A stretch of 64,000 nucleotides of DNA from Oscillatoriaceae cyanobacterium Prado104. Lineage in GTDB: Bacteria > Cyanobacteriota > Cyanobacteriia > Cyanobacteriales > Microcoleaceae. Made by a program: the position numbers and the translations under genes. The notes under the pieces were generated by a model that was not told the origin of the DNA, searched no databases, and was given only the letters and a program-made list of their open reading frames with translations. Location of the stretch: NCBI GenBank assembly GCA_025454405.1, contig JALOON010000045.1, forward strand, positions 1 to 64,000, in the 5' to 3' direction. Positions 9,100-15,935 of this stretch are shown in pieces (the stretch's first letter is position 1; each line of letters begins with the position of its first letter).

Positions 9100-9168
9100 A
9101 GGCAGAAACCGGGTTGTTGCGACAATCCTTCGCCGGAGTTGGGAATTCTGGTAAAAACCCGGTTTCTT
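9100..9168. repeat. Dispersed palindrome, GAAACCGGGTT family
   Basis: AGAAACCGGGTTGTTGCGAC at the left and GGTAAAAACCCGGTTTCTTT at the right form a long stem in the 163-bp gap between two cluster genes. The same family recurs at 7563-7627, 40603-40633, 58638-58697 and 58732-58793. Confidence 0.75.
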
Positions 9169-9233
9169 TGGTACAAATGCGCAAGTAATGGTTTGCGGAA
9201 AAGGCGCGATTCGATCGCGCCTTTACAACAGAA

Positions 9234-9817
9234 TTAGAACAAGTCAGCAGTCGCTCTGTCTTCTGCAGGCGGTAACGACATATTGCCGTTAGCAGGCAAA
9301 GTCAAAGTATCGCTATCGCTGCTAGAATGAGCGGCCATCAAGCAGGAAACTTCCTGAGGGGAAAGGTTGTCCAAACACACCATTTGTCGCGTTCCTTCCA
9401 AGTCAATCATGCGAGATTGATTGCTCGTATCGGACAAAACTGCTGCTGCTTGGTCGATAACTCCCCAATCTTTGCGCTCGTTCCAAGACCATTTCAAGCT
9501 GTAGTAATTGATCGGTTTGACTACACCGCTATCATCTGGTTTTTGTCCGCTATGTTTTACAAACTCCGGTACAAAAATGCCAGTTGCAGGTTCGACACCG
9601 CGCGATTGAACTGAGGCAACTAAGCGGTTAAAATCGTTCAAACTGCGGTTTTTAATGTATGTCACCATGACCACACCTTGCGGCAGTTCGCCTGTTTCGG
9701 CAACGAACCAAAGTTGTCCCCACAAAGTGTTAGAAGTTTGACCCAAACTGCCAAAAAACTTGGAGAATTTGAGAATCGTCATGGAACATTTGGAGCCGTA
9801 ATCCGCATCTCCGATCG
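9234..9817 (-). CDS. Exon 2 of a group II intron-split gene (232-aa hypothetical protein)
   Basis: This exon carries 194 of the 232 residues. Removing 9818-12244 joins CAATGGG (ending 12245) to CGATCGGAG (starting 9817) and gives a continuous frame of 699 nt including stop: 115 nt from exon 1 plus 584 nt here. The joined peptide reads QWGAIGDADYGSKCSMTILK across the junction. The ATG at 9782 is therefore internal, not the true start. Visible phrases are WGQLWFVAETGELPQGVVMV, FVPEFVKHSGQ and a flexible acidic C-terminus (SSSDSDTLTL). I do not recognise the family. It heads the minus-strand cluster with the Cys-cluster and coiled-coil proteins. Confidence 0.75.
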
Positions 9818-9892
9818 ATTAAACTAAGCAATCCCGTCACCGAGACTGCTCGTCTCCAGAACCGTGCATGAGAGTTTCCCCTCACACGGCTC
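9818..9892 (-). ncRNA. Group II intron domains V and VI
   Basis: Domain V (9892-9859) is a 34-nt hairpin with the AGC catalytic triad in its first strand and complementary CACGGTTC at the end. Domain VI follows with an imperfect stem (GGAGACGAG...) ending GCTTAGTTTAAT. The likely bulged branch-point A is at 9825, the eighth base from the 3' end. Both domains are simultaneously coding for the end of the maturase ORF. Confidence 0.8.
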
Positions 9893-11641
9893 CTCAGTGA
9901 AACAGCCTTTGTCATTGGCACTGGTTGCGTGTATTTTGTCATGGCAGTGTCCGTGAAGTAATTCCAGATTGGAATACTTGTTGTTGCTTCTGTTCTTGTC
10001 TTTGTGATGCACTTCTAATACATCGCTTTCCCAGAAGTAGTGACCGCAATACGGGCATTTGTTCTTTTGTTGTTTTAGCAATGTTGCTATTACTTTTGGA
10101 ACTCCTGGTACTCCGCCTAATCTTGAACTCCAATATTTTAGGTTTCCGTCGAATGGGCTGGCTTCGCCTCTGACTTTTACGTGTCTAACGATGGGTGTTT
10201 CTTTATGCAGTTTGAGAACTGCATTGATTTTTCCATCCTGCGAACTAGCGAATCTCATCGCCCCATCAACTCTCTGCCAGTATTTGCTTTTTGTCCAAGA
10301 CTTAGATTTATCAGAGTGTCTTCTGTGCGACCATGCTACTAGCTTCCAGAACATCCAGAAATCAAGGGTGTTTAAGATGTGGGAACTTGCCACGCCTGAG
10401 TAATAGTTTGCCCAACCTGTAATTATTGGATTCAGGTGCTGAATCAAGCTATCAGCAGGTGCTGCTTTGTGGGTATCAATTATTCTGGCGATTTCTTCGT
10501 AGTGTTCCTTCACCTTGCTTTTGCTGGGGGTAATGAAAGTTTTAAACCCCAGTTTATTACCGTACCTGTCGTGAGCTGTTTTGTATTTTCCAGCTTCGTA
10601 CTGTCGAATATTAAATCCTAGGAAGTCAAATCCTGGATTGTTTGCATCGACTTTGTTTAGGGTATGGCATATCCTTGTTTTGGTGTCTTTTAGCTCTAGA
10701 CCCATTTCTTTCAACCATTCTGATATCAGTTGCTTGCATTCTTGGATCACCTCTAGATTCTCGTGCATTACCACGAAATCGTCAGCGTATCTAACTACAT
10801 ACGCTTGTGGGGTATATCCCATGTAGGTTTGGGTTCTTTTTCCGTTTTCCCTACCGTATTTGTAATGCACTTTTCTCGGAAATGCTTTGGTGATTAATTC
10901 TTCCAAACCGTGTAAGGCAATATTTGCCAGTAATGGCGAGATTACTCCTCCTTGGGGTGTGCCTTCATTGGTTGGAAATAGTCGTTCTCCGTCCAGCGTT
11001 CCTGCTTTTAGCCACGATTTTATCTGGCGTCTGAGGCTAGGAAATGTTCCGATTTTACTGATAAGAGCGTTGTGATTGATTCGGTCAAAACATTTGGCGA
11101 TATCAGCATCAAGGACGTATTTGTCACTTTTGTTGATAACGTTATAGATTTGTCCGATGGCGTCGTGACACGATCTTCCCGGTCTGAATCCGTATGAGTT
11201 TGGCTCAAATTTTGCCTCCCATTCCGGCTCAAGCGCTAGTTTTGCTAGTGCTTGTACTGCACGGTCAAACATTGTGGGTATTCCTAGCGGGCGTTTTTCG
11301 CTGGTTCCGGGTTTGTCTATATAGACTCGCCTTGTGGGACTGGCTTTTTTTCCCAATTTCAGATTTTCAACCAAGCTAAGACGTTGTTTTGGGGTTAGCG
11401 ATTTCACGCCATCCACACCCGCTGTCTTTTTGCCTCGGTTGTCTTGAGTTACCCGTCTGACTGCTAAGCATTTTGCAGACCAGGATTTCAACAGAGTTTT
11501 TTGAAGCTTTCTGACTGCCTTGACATCCCCACGCAATTCAGCTCTGTAGATTCGTTTTTGCAACTTGTAAACTCGACGTTCAATTAAACGCCAATTGAGT
11601 TTATTCCATTCCAACGTAGTCTTTACACTCGTATTAGACAT
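9824..11641 (-). CDS. ltrA: Group II intron-encoded reverse transcriptase/maturase with HNH endonuclease
   Basis: 605 residues from ATG 11641 (MSNTSVKTTLEWNKLNWRLI, the usual start of this cyanobacterial group). An upstream in-frame GTG at 11677 would add 12 residues. An N-terminal RT0-like region is followed by RT blocks with YADD at about 285-288, GFRPGRSCHDA, TPQGGVISPLLANI, the maturase X domain (HLNPIITGWANYYSG) and a C-terminal HNH domain (CPYCGHYF...LEVHHKDKNRSNN...LELLHGHCHDKIH). It promotes splicing and target-primed reverse transcription of its intron. The last ~25 codons overlap ribozyme domains V and VI, and the TAG stop (9826-9824) lies 6-8 nt from the 3' splice site. Confidence 0.93.
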   Translation of the reverse strand: MSNTSVKTTLEWNKLNWRLIERRVYKLQKRIYRAELRGDVKAVRKLQKTLLKSWSAKCLAVRRVTQDNRGKKTAGVDGVKSLTPKQRLSLVENLKLGKKASPTRRVYIDKPGTSEKRPLGIPTMFDRAVQALAKLALEPEWEAKFEPNSYGFRPGRSCHDAIGQIYNVINKSDKYVLDADIAKCFDRINHNALISKIGTFPSLRRQIKSWLKAGTLDGERLFPTNEGTPQGGVISPLLANIALHGLEELITKAFPRKVHYKYGRENGKRTQTYMGYTPQAYVVRYADDFVVMHENLEVIQECKQLISEWLKEMGLELKDTKTRICHTLNKVDANNPGFDFLGFNIRQYEAGKYKTAHDRYGNKLGFKTFITPSKSKVKEHYEEIARIIDTHKAAPADSLIQHLNPIITGWANYYSGVASSHILNTLDFWMFWKLVAWSHRRHSDKSKSWTKSKYWQRVDGAMRFASSQDGKINAVLKLHKETPIVRHVKVRGEASPFDGNLKYWSSRLGGVPGVPKVIATLLKQQKNKCPYCGHYFWESDVLEVHHKDKNRSNNKYSNLELLHGHCHDKIHATSANDKGCFTEEPCEGKLSCTVLETSSLGDGIA

Positions 11642-12244
11642 ATTTATTGCTACTGACAACTCCACAATCTGTATCACCGTGAGTCCGTCTGCTTATCCTT
11701 GATATTAATCAAGGCTTTTGCTTCTGACTCAATCTCACTCAACCGCGTCCTTGGAATGATTCCGAGAAGTTGCGTCTTAGCTGACTACTCTGCATATTCG
11801 ACCTTGCAGAGAGACATCGGTTGAGTTACTTCGTTCCTAACAACCTTTGATTGAATCCTTAGAGTGGTGCTCATCTACCGGAGCAGATAGTACAAACTCA
11901 TGCCAATGGTATACACAAGTATCTTGATGCTCTTGGTCTTTTGACCCCAGTGTATCAGTCTATTTCACTGGTTAGCGGTTAACGATAGTTACACACCTTT
12001 GCCTTTTGCTACTCATAGATTCCTGCTAGTCGGGATTGTCCATTAGACTTAGACTTACCGCCGTTTATTCCTGCTTTAAGGATTGATGGCTAGTCGCTAC
12101 CTTAAGGAATATGCTTTCATTTCTTGTACCTGAAAGGAGGGGCTTACACCCTCAAGGTTGTTAAGTTGTCAAGATTCAAAAATGAACCTTGCCTCTCGTC
12201 CCAAAAGTGTTTTTGGCACTTTATTTAGAGAGAACGAATCGCAC

Positions 12245-12359
12245 CCCATTGCCCCGACTGACAATTGTTGCGCACGGAAATCGGAATTTCCGGTACTAAC
12301 AAAGCATTGCTAGGCTTAGCTCCGAATACGGAAAAGCTGGGTTTCTCTTGAGTTTTCAT
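12245..12359 (-). CDS. Exon 1 of the intron-split gene
   Basis: ATG at 12359 starts MKTQEKPSFSVFGAKPSNAL and the exon runs 38 codons plus one base (G) to the intron boundary after CAATGGG. It continues in exon 2 at 9817. Without splicing the frame would run into the intron and be lost after a few residues, so a functional protein needs splicing of the transcript. Confidence 0.7.
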
Positions 12360-12394
12360 GGTTCGGTTTTTTGTTGGTTTTTGTTTGATTTTCT

Positions 12395-12536
12395 GGAAAT
12401 TAGAAATTGGAAATTGGGAATGGGGAATGGGGGATTGGGAATAGGGAATGGGGAATATAAAAAGATTGAATGATTTTTCTTTCTTCTTCCCTCTTCCTTC
12501 TTCCTTCTTCCTTCTTCCTTCTTCCTTCGATTTCGT
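12395..12536. repeat. Short tandem repeats (GGGAATN and CTTCTTC types)
   Basis: Degenerate heptamers of the type GGGAATG/GGGAATT run from about 12398 to 12455, and CTTCCTT-type heptamers from about 12480 to 12528. These are the short tandemly repeated repetitive sequences known from filamentous cyanobacteria. The same GGGAATT type is found inside menE (57123-57182). Confidence 0.8.
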
Positions 12537-12806
12537 TTAACGAATCAGATGTTGTCTTGACCCTTTTGATTCTGGATATGCGTATTCAAGCATCGCCTCC
12601 TGTTGTGCTTGAATAATCCGCAGCGCGCCCAGCAAATGCTCTAACATTTCGATGTGCGCTGGCGTGAAATGAATGCTGAAGCCTTCGCCATCCCGCGCGT
12701 AGCCGGGACAAACAAGTGAGGCCGAGCTTTGTTCTTCGTGAGTGGCAATGTATAACCAGTCATCGTCTTCGAGCTTGTAATGCGTGTCTGTCCAGGTTCT
12801 GAGCAT
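12537..12806 (-). CDS. Hypothetical protein, divergent from the XRE/IrrE operon
   Basis: 89 residues if started at ATG 12806, which follows AAGGAGG at an 11-nt spacing. An upstream ATG at 12893 would add 29 poorly structured residues. The sequence has a DWLYIATHEEQSSASLVCPG segment and a helix with TPAHIEMLEHLLGALRIIQA. No signal or membrane segment. Family not recognised. It shares a 255-bp divergent intergenic region with the XRE gene, so the XRE repressor may control it too. Confidence 0.55.
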   Translation of the reverse strand: MLRTWTDTHYKLEDDDWLYIATHEEQSSASLVCPGYARDGEGFSIHFTPAHIEMLEHLLGALRIIQAQQEAMLEYAYPESKGSRQHLIR

Positions 12807-13005
12807 GGGCGATGGTTCCTCCTTAAATTGGCTGTTTTCAAGCGTTTTTACGGCTCGCGGTTCTCGCTCCTCTCTCACGCGACCGCCCTGCATGTAGTGT
12901 GTTAACTCGGCTTTAATGTTCGTTTAACCCTACCCATGCGGCCTTGGCAGTTGACTAAACCATCAACTAAACTCATAGTAGCGCGGGTTGATTTTCCCGT
13001 CAAGT

Positions 13006-13040
13006 GTTTTGTTGAACTTTTCATCAAAACAGGCTAGAAT
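13006..13040 (+). promoter_or_regulatory. Promoter and putative operator of the XRE-ImmA/IrrE operon
   Basis: A -35 box TTGAAC (13012-13017) and a -10 box TAGAAT (13035-13040) are 17 bp apart. An inverted repeat with 10-base arms, GTTTTGTTGA at 13006-13015 and TCATCAAAAC at 13021-13030 (one mismatch, 5-bp centre), covers the -35 box and spacer. This is where a repressor would block RNA polymerase. AGGAGG at 13047-13052 is the ribosome site for the GTG at 13062. Confidence 0.65.
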
Positions 13041-13061
13041 GCACGCAGGAGGCGAAAAACC

Positions 13062-13385
13062 GTGGAACAAACATTTGGAAAACTCATCCGTCAAGCCCGC
13101 AAGGACAAAGGTTACTCACAGCGCGAGCTGGCAGCTATACTAAGTGTGGATTTTACCTACTTGTCGAAGCTGGAGAACGATCGGGCCGATTACGCGCCAA
13201 AAGAGGATGTAATTCGCGCATTGGCGCGAAATTTGGACTTAAACGAGGAAGAACTAATTTTCCTTGCCGGAAGATTGCCGCAGCAATACGAAGCCTTGCT
13301 GAAGCAGAATCCGAAGGAAATGCAGGCTCTTTTCCGCCGGATGCAAGAAAACCCCGATTGGCTGAAACAGTCTTTTGAAGCGTAA
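13062..13385 (+). CDS. XRE-family helix-turn-helix regulator
   Basis: 107 residues from a GTG start with a strong upstream AGGAGG. The HTH_XRE domain is at about 6-65: IRQARKDKGYSQRELAAIL, then LSKLENDRADYAPKEDVIRA. The C-terminal 40 residues carry KQNPKEMQALFRRMQENPDW, commonly seen in XRE proteins paired with ImmA/IrrE peptidases. It probably binds the palindrome in its own promoter. The ImmA/IrrE gene follows after 15 bp. In such pairs the protease cleaves or inactivates the regulator in response to a signal, relieving repression. Confidence 0.88.
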   Translation: MEQTFGKLIRQARKDKGYSQRELAAILSVDFTYLSKLENDRADYAPKEDVIRALARNLDLNEEELIFLAGRLPQQYEALLKQNPKEMQALFRRMQENPDWLKQSFEA

Positions 13386-13400
13386 GAGAGGCCTGTCAAA

Positions 13401-14090
13401 GTGAGTATCTTTAAACCGTATTGCTTCTATCCCAAAGAAACGATCGAGCGTCTGGCAAATGACATTTTAATGCAGATGCAAAAGACGCAAAATTTTGCTC
13501 CAAAATGGCCTTTTGAAGCAACAACTGTTGCCGACTTTCTCGATTTGGGCGTAGTTTGGGACTGCATCGAACCCGATGAAGAAGGCGCGATCGCGGCGCG
13601 GATTTTACCGCAACAGCGGTTAATTGAAATCAACGAATTGATTCTCGAAAAACCCCCCGGATTTATCGAATCAACGATCGCGCACGAAATCGGACACTGG
13701 GTATTGCACGTCAATCAAGACGAAGCAGACGGTACAACTCAACAGTTGGAATTAAACTTGGGAAATTTCGGCAAAACGGCGTCTGATGTCGAGGAACCGT
13801 TTGTGTGTCGGGGTGCGAGTGCTGATACTAAGATTGCGTCGATCGAATGGCAAGCACAATATTTTGCAAGCTGTTTGTTGATGCCGCGCTGCGTTTTGGA
13901 GGAAAAAAGAAAGGGCAGGGATTTAACTAAATGGTCGAATTTGTACAAACTTCGCGATGAAATGGGAGTGAGTATTTCCAATTTAACTAACCGCTTGCAA
14001 GAGTTTGATTGGATTTACATTCCTAAAGGAACTCGCGAGATTTATCCGGGGAAAGATGCCGCCAACGGACAGCAACGGTTGTTCGGATAG
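13401..14090 (+). CDS. ImmA/IrrE family metallopeptidase
   Basis: 229 residues from a GTG start. The zinc-protease signature is IAHEIGHWVLH, in which the two His bind zinc and Glu is catalytic. A further conserved region is EWQAQYFASCLLMPRCVLEE, typical of the ImmA/IrrE (M78) family. The N-terminus (YCFYPKETIERLANDILMQM) and the C-terminal SISNLTNRLQEFDWIYI also fit. It forms an operon with the XRE gene upstream and is likely its antagonist. An intrinsic terminator ends the operon 14 bp after the stop. Its target beyond the XRE protein cannot be seen. Confidence 0.9.
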   Translation: MSIFKPYCFYPKETIERLANDILMQMQKTQNFAPKWPFEATTVADFLDLGVVWDCIEPDEEGAIAARILPQQRLIEINELILEKPPGFIESTIAHEIGHWVLHVNQDEADGTTQQLELNLGNFGKTASDVEEPFVCRGASADTKIASIEWQAQYFASCLLMPRCVLEEKRKGRDLTKWSNLYKLRDEMGVSISNLTNRLQEFDWIYIPKGTREIYPGKDAANGQQRLFG

Positions 14091-14103
14091 AATTTAATTT
14101 AAT

Positions 14104-14140
14104 TTGAGGTTTGAGAGAGATTCTCAAGCCTCAATTTTTT
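14104..14140 (+). terminator. Rho-independent terminator of the XRE-IrrE operon
   Basis: A stem of TTGAGGTTTGAGA paired with TCTCAAGCCTCAA around a short loop is followed directly by TTTTTT. The stem is near perfect, with one mismatch. It separates the regulator operon from the toxin-like gene that starts at 14154. Confidence 0.85.
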
Positions 14141-14153
14141 ATGGGTGTGAGGA

Positions 14154-14393
14154 ATGACGGAAACAAATTTAGAAAATAGTGAAGAAGAGCGAAACTGGAG
14201 ACAAGACAAGCTGCTGACTGTTGATGAGATCGAGAGGCTTCAGAGAGGGGGTGAAAACATTCATCTACTCAAAGGCAGACGCAATGCTTCAAAAAGAGAC
14301 CTCTACAAAGACACAGCAGGGAATATTTATGTTAAACCTAAAGGTGGTATTGGGGCAGGTGAATTCACGGGTTTGAATATTAATGATTTTTAA
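14154..14393 (+). CDS. Orphan polymorphic-toxin C-terminal domain (Ntox33-like)
   Basis: 79 residues. After a short charged N-terminus comes IERLQRGGENIHLLKGRRNA, then SKRDLYKDTAGNIYVKPKGG and GAGEFTGLNINDF. This pattern of KGxxNxSKxDLYKDxxGNIYVKPKGG...TGxNIN is that of polymorphic toxin type 33. Normally it forms the tip of a large secreted toxin; here it stands alone with no delivery domain or signal peptide. It overlaps or abuts the DUF4279 gene, which may be its immunity partner. Whether it is active, an orphan cassette or an intracellular derivative is unknown. The family number is from memory. Confidence 0.6.
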   Translation: MTETNLENSEEERNWRQDKLLTVDEIERLQRGGENIHLLKGRRNASKRDLYKDTAGNIYVKPKGGIGAGEFTGLNINDF

Positions 14394-14415
14394 TCGATCG
14401 AAGAGGTGCGGGCAG

Positions 14416-14862
14416 ATGGAATCAGAAATTTACGCTTACTTTATGCTGACAGGAATGGAATTCGATCCAGATGAAGTGACTGCTAAGGTAAGCATCAAAC
14501 CAACTGAAATTTGGAGAAAAGGAGACCCAATTAATTCGAGGGGTACTATGCGCCATCAGGAAAATGGTTGGACTGTGTATTCTCAAATAGAAAAATCTGC
14601 TGACTTAGAAGAACACATTAATTCTGTTTTTGAACAGCTTCAGGCAGGATGGGTTCCTTTGGTAGAGTTGTGCAAGTGTTATGCTGCGGAAATTGCTTGT
14701 GTCATTTATTATCGAAGTGGCAGCGTGCCTGCTATCCATTTCGATCGAGATATTGTCGATCGGGCTGCTAAACTGAATGCAGAAATCGATGTCGATCTCT
14801 ATGTTTTACCAAATGAAAGTAAATCTGACAAGGCATCAAGCAGATCGGCGATCGACCTTTGA
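14416..14862 (+). CDS. DUF4279 domain protein, possible immunity protein
   Basis: 148 residues from ATG 14416, which follows GAGGTG at good spacing; an upstream ATG at 14383 would overlap the toxin-like gene. The start EIYAYFMLTGMEFDPDEVTA, then KPTEIWRKGDPI, a central W-containing LEEHINSVFEQLQAGW and CVIYYRSGSVPAIHFDRDIV are typical of DUF4279, which is often found next to polymorphic toxin domains. Cytosolic, no signal. Its place just after an Ntox33-like gene suggests toxin neutralisation; that role is inferred from context. Confidence 0.7.
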   Translation: MESEIYAYFMLTGMEFDPDEVTAKVSIKPTEIWRKGDPINSRGTMRHQENGWTVYSQIEKSADLEEHINSVFEQLQAGWVPLVELCKCYAAEIACVIYYRSGSVPAIHFDRDIVDRAAKLNAEIDVDLYVLPNESKSDKASSRSAIDL

Positions 14863-14918
14863 TTCTGATTCTCGAATCTCAAATATTTGATATTACTTAC
14901 ACGCAAGGAGGCAAAAAA

Positions 14919-15428
14919 ATGGAAAGCAAACGAGTAGCAGATTTGACAGTGGAAGAACTGCGATCGATACTTCTAGAAACCAAACAGGTATCGGAGTTGA
15001 CCGTTGGAGAATTGAAAGCGATAATTGCAGAGGTAGTAGATTTGCGGTTGAGTTATTGGCTAAATACAGTCAATAAAAAATCCTCTGCCGTGCTTCCGAA
15101 AAGAACTAAAGAAGAACAAATGCAGAGAAATTTAGCAGCGATCGAGTGGTTGCGAACCTGGCGAGAAGAAGGAGATACAGAGGAACAAACGAAGACATTT
15201 GAATATTTGCAAAAAGTATTAGATCTAGTCAACCAAAAATCATCCGCCGTGCTTCCTGAAACTACTCAGGAAGCACAAATGCAGCAAAACTTAGAAATAG
15301 TAGAGTGGCTAGATAAATGGGCAGAAGAAGGAGATGAAGAAGAACAGCGCGAAACTTTTGAATACCTGCAAAAAGCCTTAGATGAAGACCGCCTCTCATC
15401 CCAGCGACTGTTATTTCAAACACAATGA
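14919..15428 (+). CDS. Antitoxin-like protein with an internal duplication, partner of the PIN gene
   Basis: 169 residues from ATG 14919 with AAGGAGG just upstream. The N-terminus repeats a short unit, VADLTVEELRSILLE and SELTVGELKAIIAEVV, the latter typical of small antitoxins of PIN toxins. Two further copies of a ~50-residue unit follow: KKSSAVLPKRTKEEQMQRNL... and QKSSAVLPETTQEAQMQQNL..., each ending in FEYLQKVLD or FEYLQKALD. Most antitoxins of this type are about half as long, so the second copy is an expansion. The stop overlaps the PIN start by four bases (ATGA). Confidence 0.65.
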   Translation: MESKRVADLTVEELRSILLETKQVSELTVGELKAIIAEVVDLRLSYWLNTVNKKSSAVLPKRTKEEQMQRNLAAIEWLRTWREEGDTEEQTKTFEYLQKVLDLVNQKSSAVLPETTQEAQMQQNLEIVEWLDKWAEEGDEEEQRETFEYLQKALDEDRLSSQRLLFQTQ

Positions 15429-15871
15429 TATTATTATTAGATTCTGGGCATTTAGGAATATTGACGAATCCCAAAGGGTCGCCTGTTACATTAGAATGTC
15501 GGATGTGGGTGCGTTCTTTGTTGCTGAAAGGCTACAAAGTAAAATTACCTGAGATAGCCGACTATGAGGTGCGGCGAGAGTTGCTTCGTGCCAAGAAACT
15601 AGCAGGGGTTAAACGGCTTGATGACTGGAAACAAAGGCTGGAATATTTGCCGATAACAACACCAGTGATTCTCAATGCTGCCGAGTTGTGGGCAGCATCG
15701 CGTCAAGCAGGAATACCAACAGCAGATCCCAAAGAACTTGATGGGGATGTGATTTTAGCAGCGCAAGCTTTGCTGGAAGGTGAAGATGGGGAAGCAGTTG
15801 TAATTGCTACAACAAATGTCGGGCATTTATCTAGATTTGTGGATGCTCGCGAGTGGCAAAATATAGAATAA
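15425..15871 (+). CDS. PIN domain toxin
   Basis: 148 residues. The N-terminal MILLLDSGHLGILTNPKG has the first acidic residue, and PEIADYEVRRELLRA holds the conserved central Glu. Further acidic residues are in ADPKELDGDVILAAQALL and the last strand is AVVIATTNVGHLSRFV. This is a PIN-fold ribonuclease of toxin-antitoxin type that would cleave RNA when free of its antitoxin. It is translationally coupled to the 169-residue gene upstream. All four acidic positions appear to be present, so it is probably active. Confidence 0.82.
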   Translation: MILLLDSGHLGILTNPKGSPVTLECRMWVRSLLLKGYKVKLPEIADYEVRRELLRAKKLAGVKRLDDWKQRLEYLPITTPVILNAAELWAASRQAGIPTADPKELDGDVILAAQALLEGEDGEAVVIATTNVGHLSRFVDAREWQNIE

Positions 15872-15935
15872 TAAAATTGTCATGCTTTAATCTAATTTTA
15901 GGGTGCGCAGTGCGCACCTTACCGTCGATCGAATT

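Larger units (their letters stand above)
9818..12244 (-). mobile_element. Group II intron with RT/maturase/HNH ORF
   Basis: A 2427-bp element on the minus strand. Its 5' end is GTGCG (12244-12240), the group II consensus, and its 3' end is TTTAAT (last base 9818), obeying the terminal AY rule. Domain V is recognisable at 9892-9859 (GAGCCGTGTGAGG, GAAA-type tip, then CATGCACGGTTC), followed by a domain VI stem. The 567 bp from 12244 to 11678 hold the upstream ribozyme domains, and the RT gene occupies domain IV. The reading frame of the host gene is restored exactly by excision. Ends are placed from consensus and frame, so a shift of a base or two is possible. Confidence 0.88.

Noticed and set aside
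9234..9782. Starting the split gene at ATG 9782
   Set aside because: Removal of the group II intron joins an upstream exon in frame; sequence upstream of 9782 (DADYGSKCS) is continuous with exon 1, so 9782 is internal.
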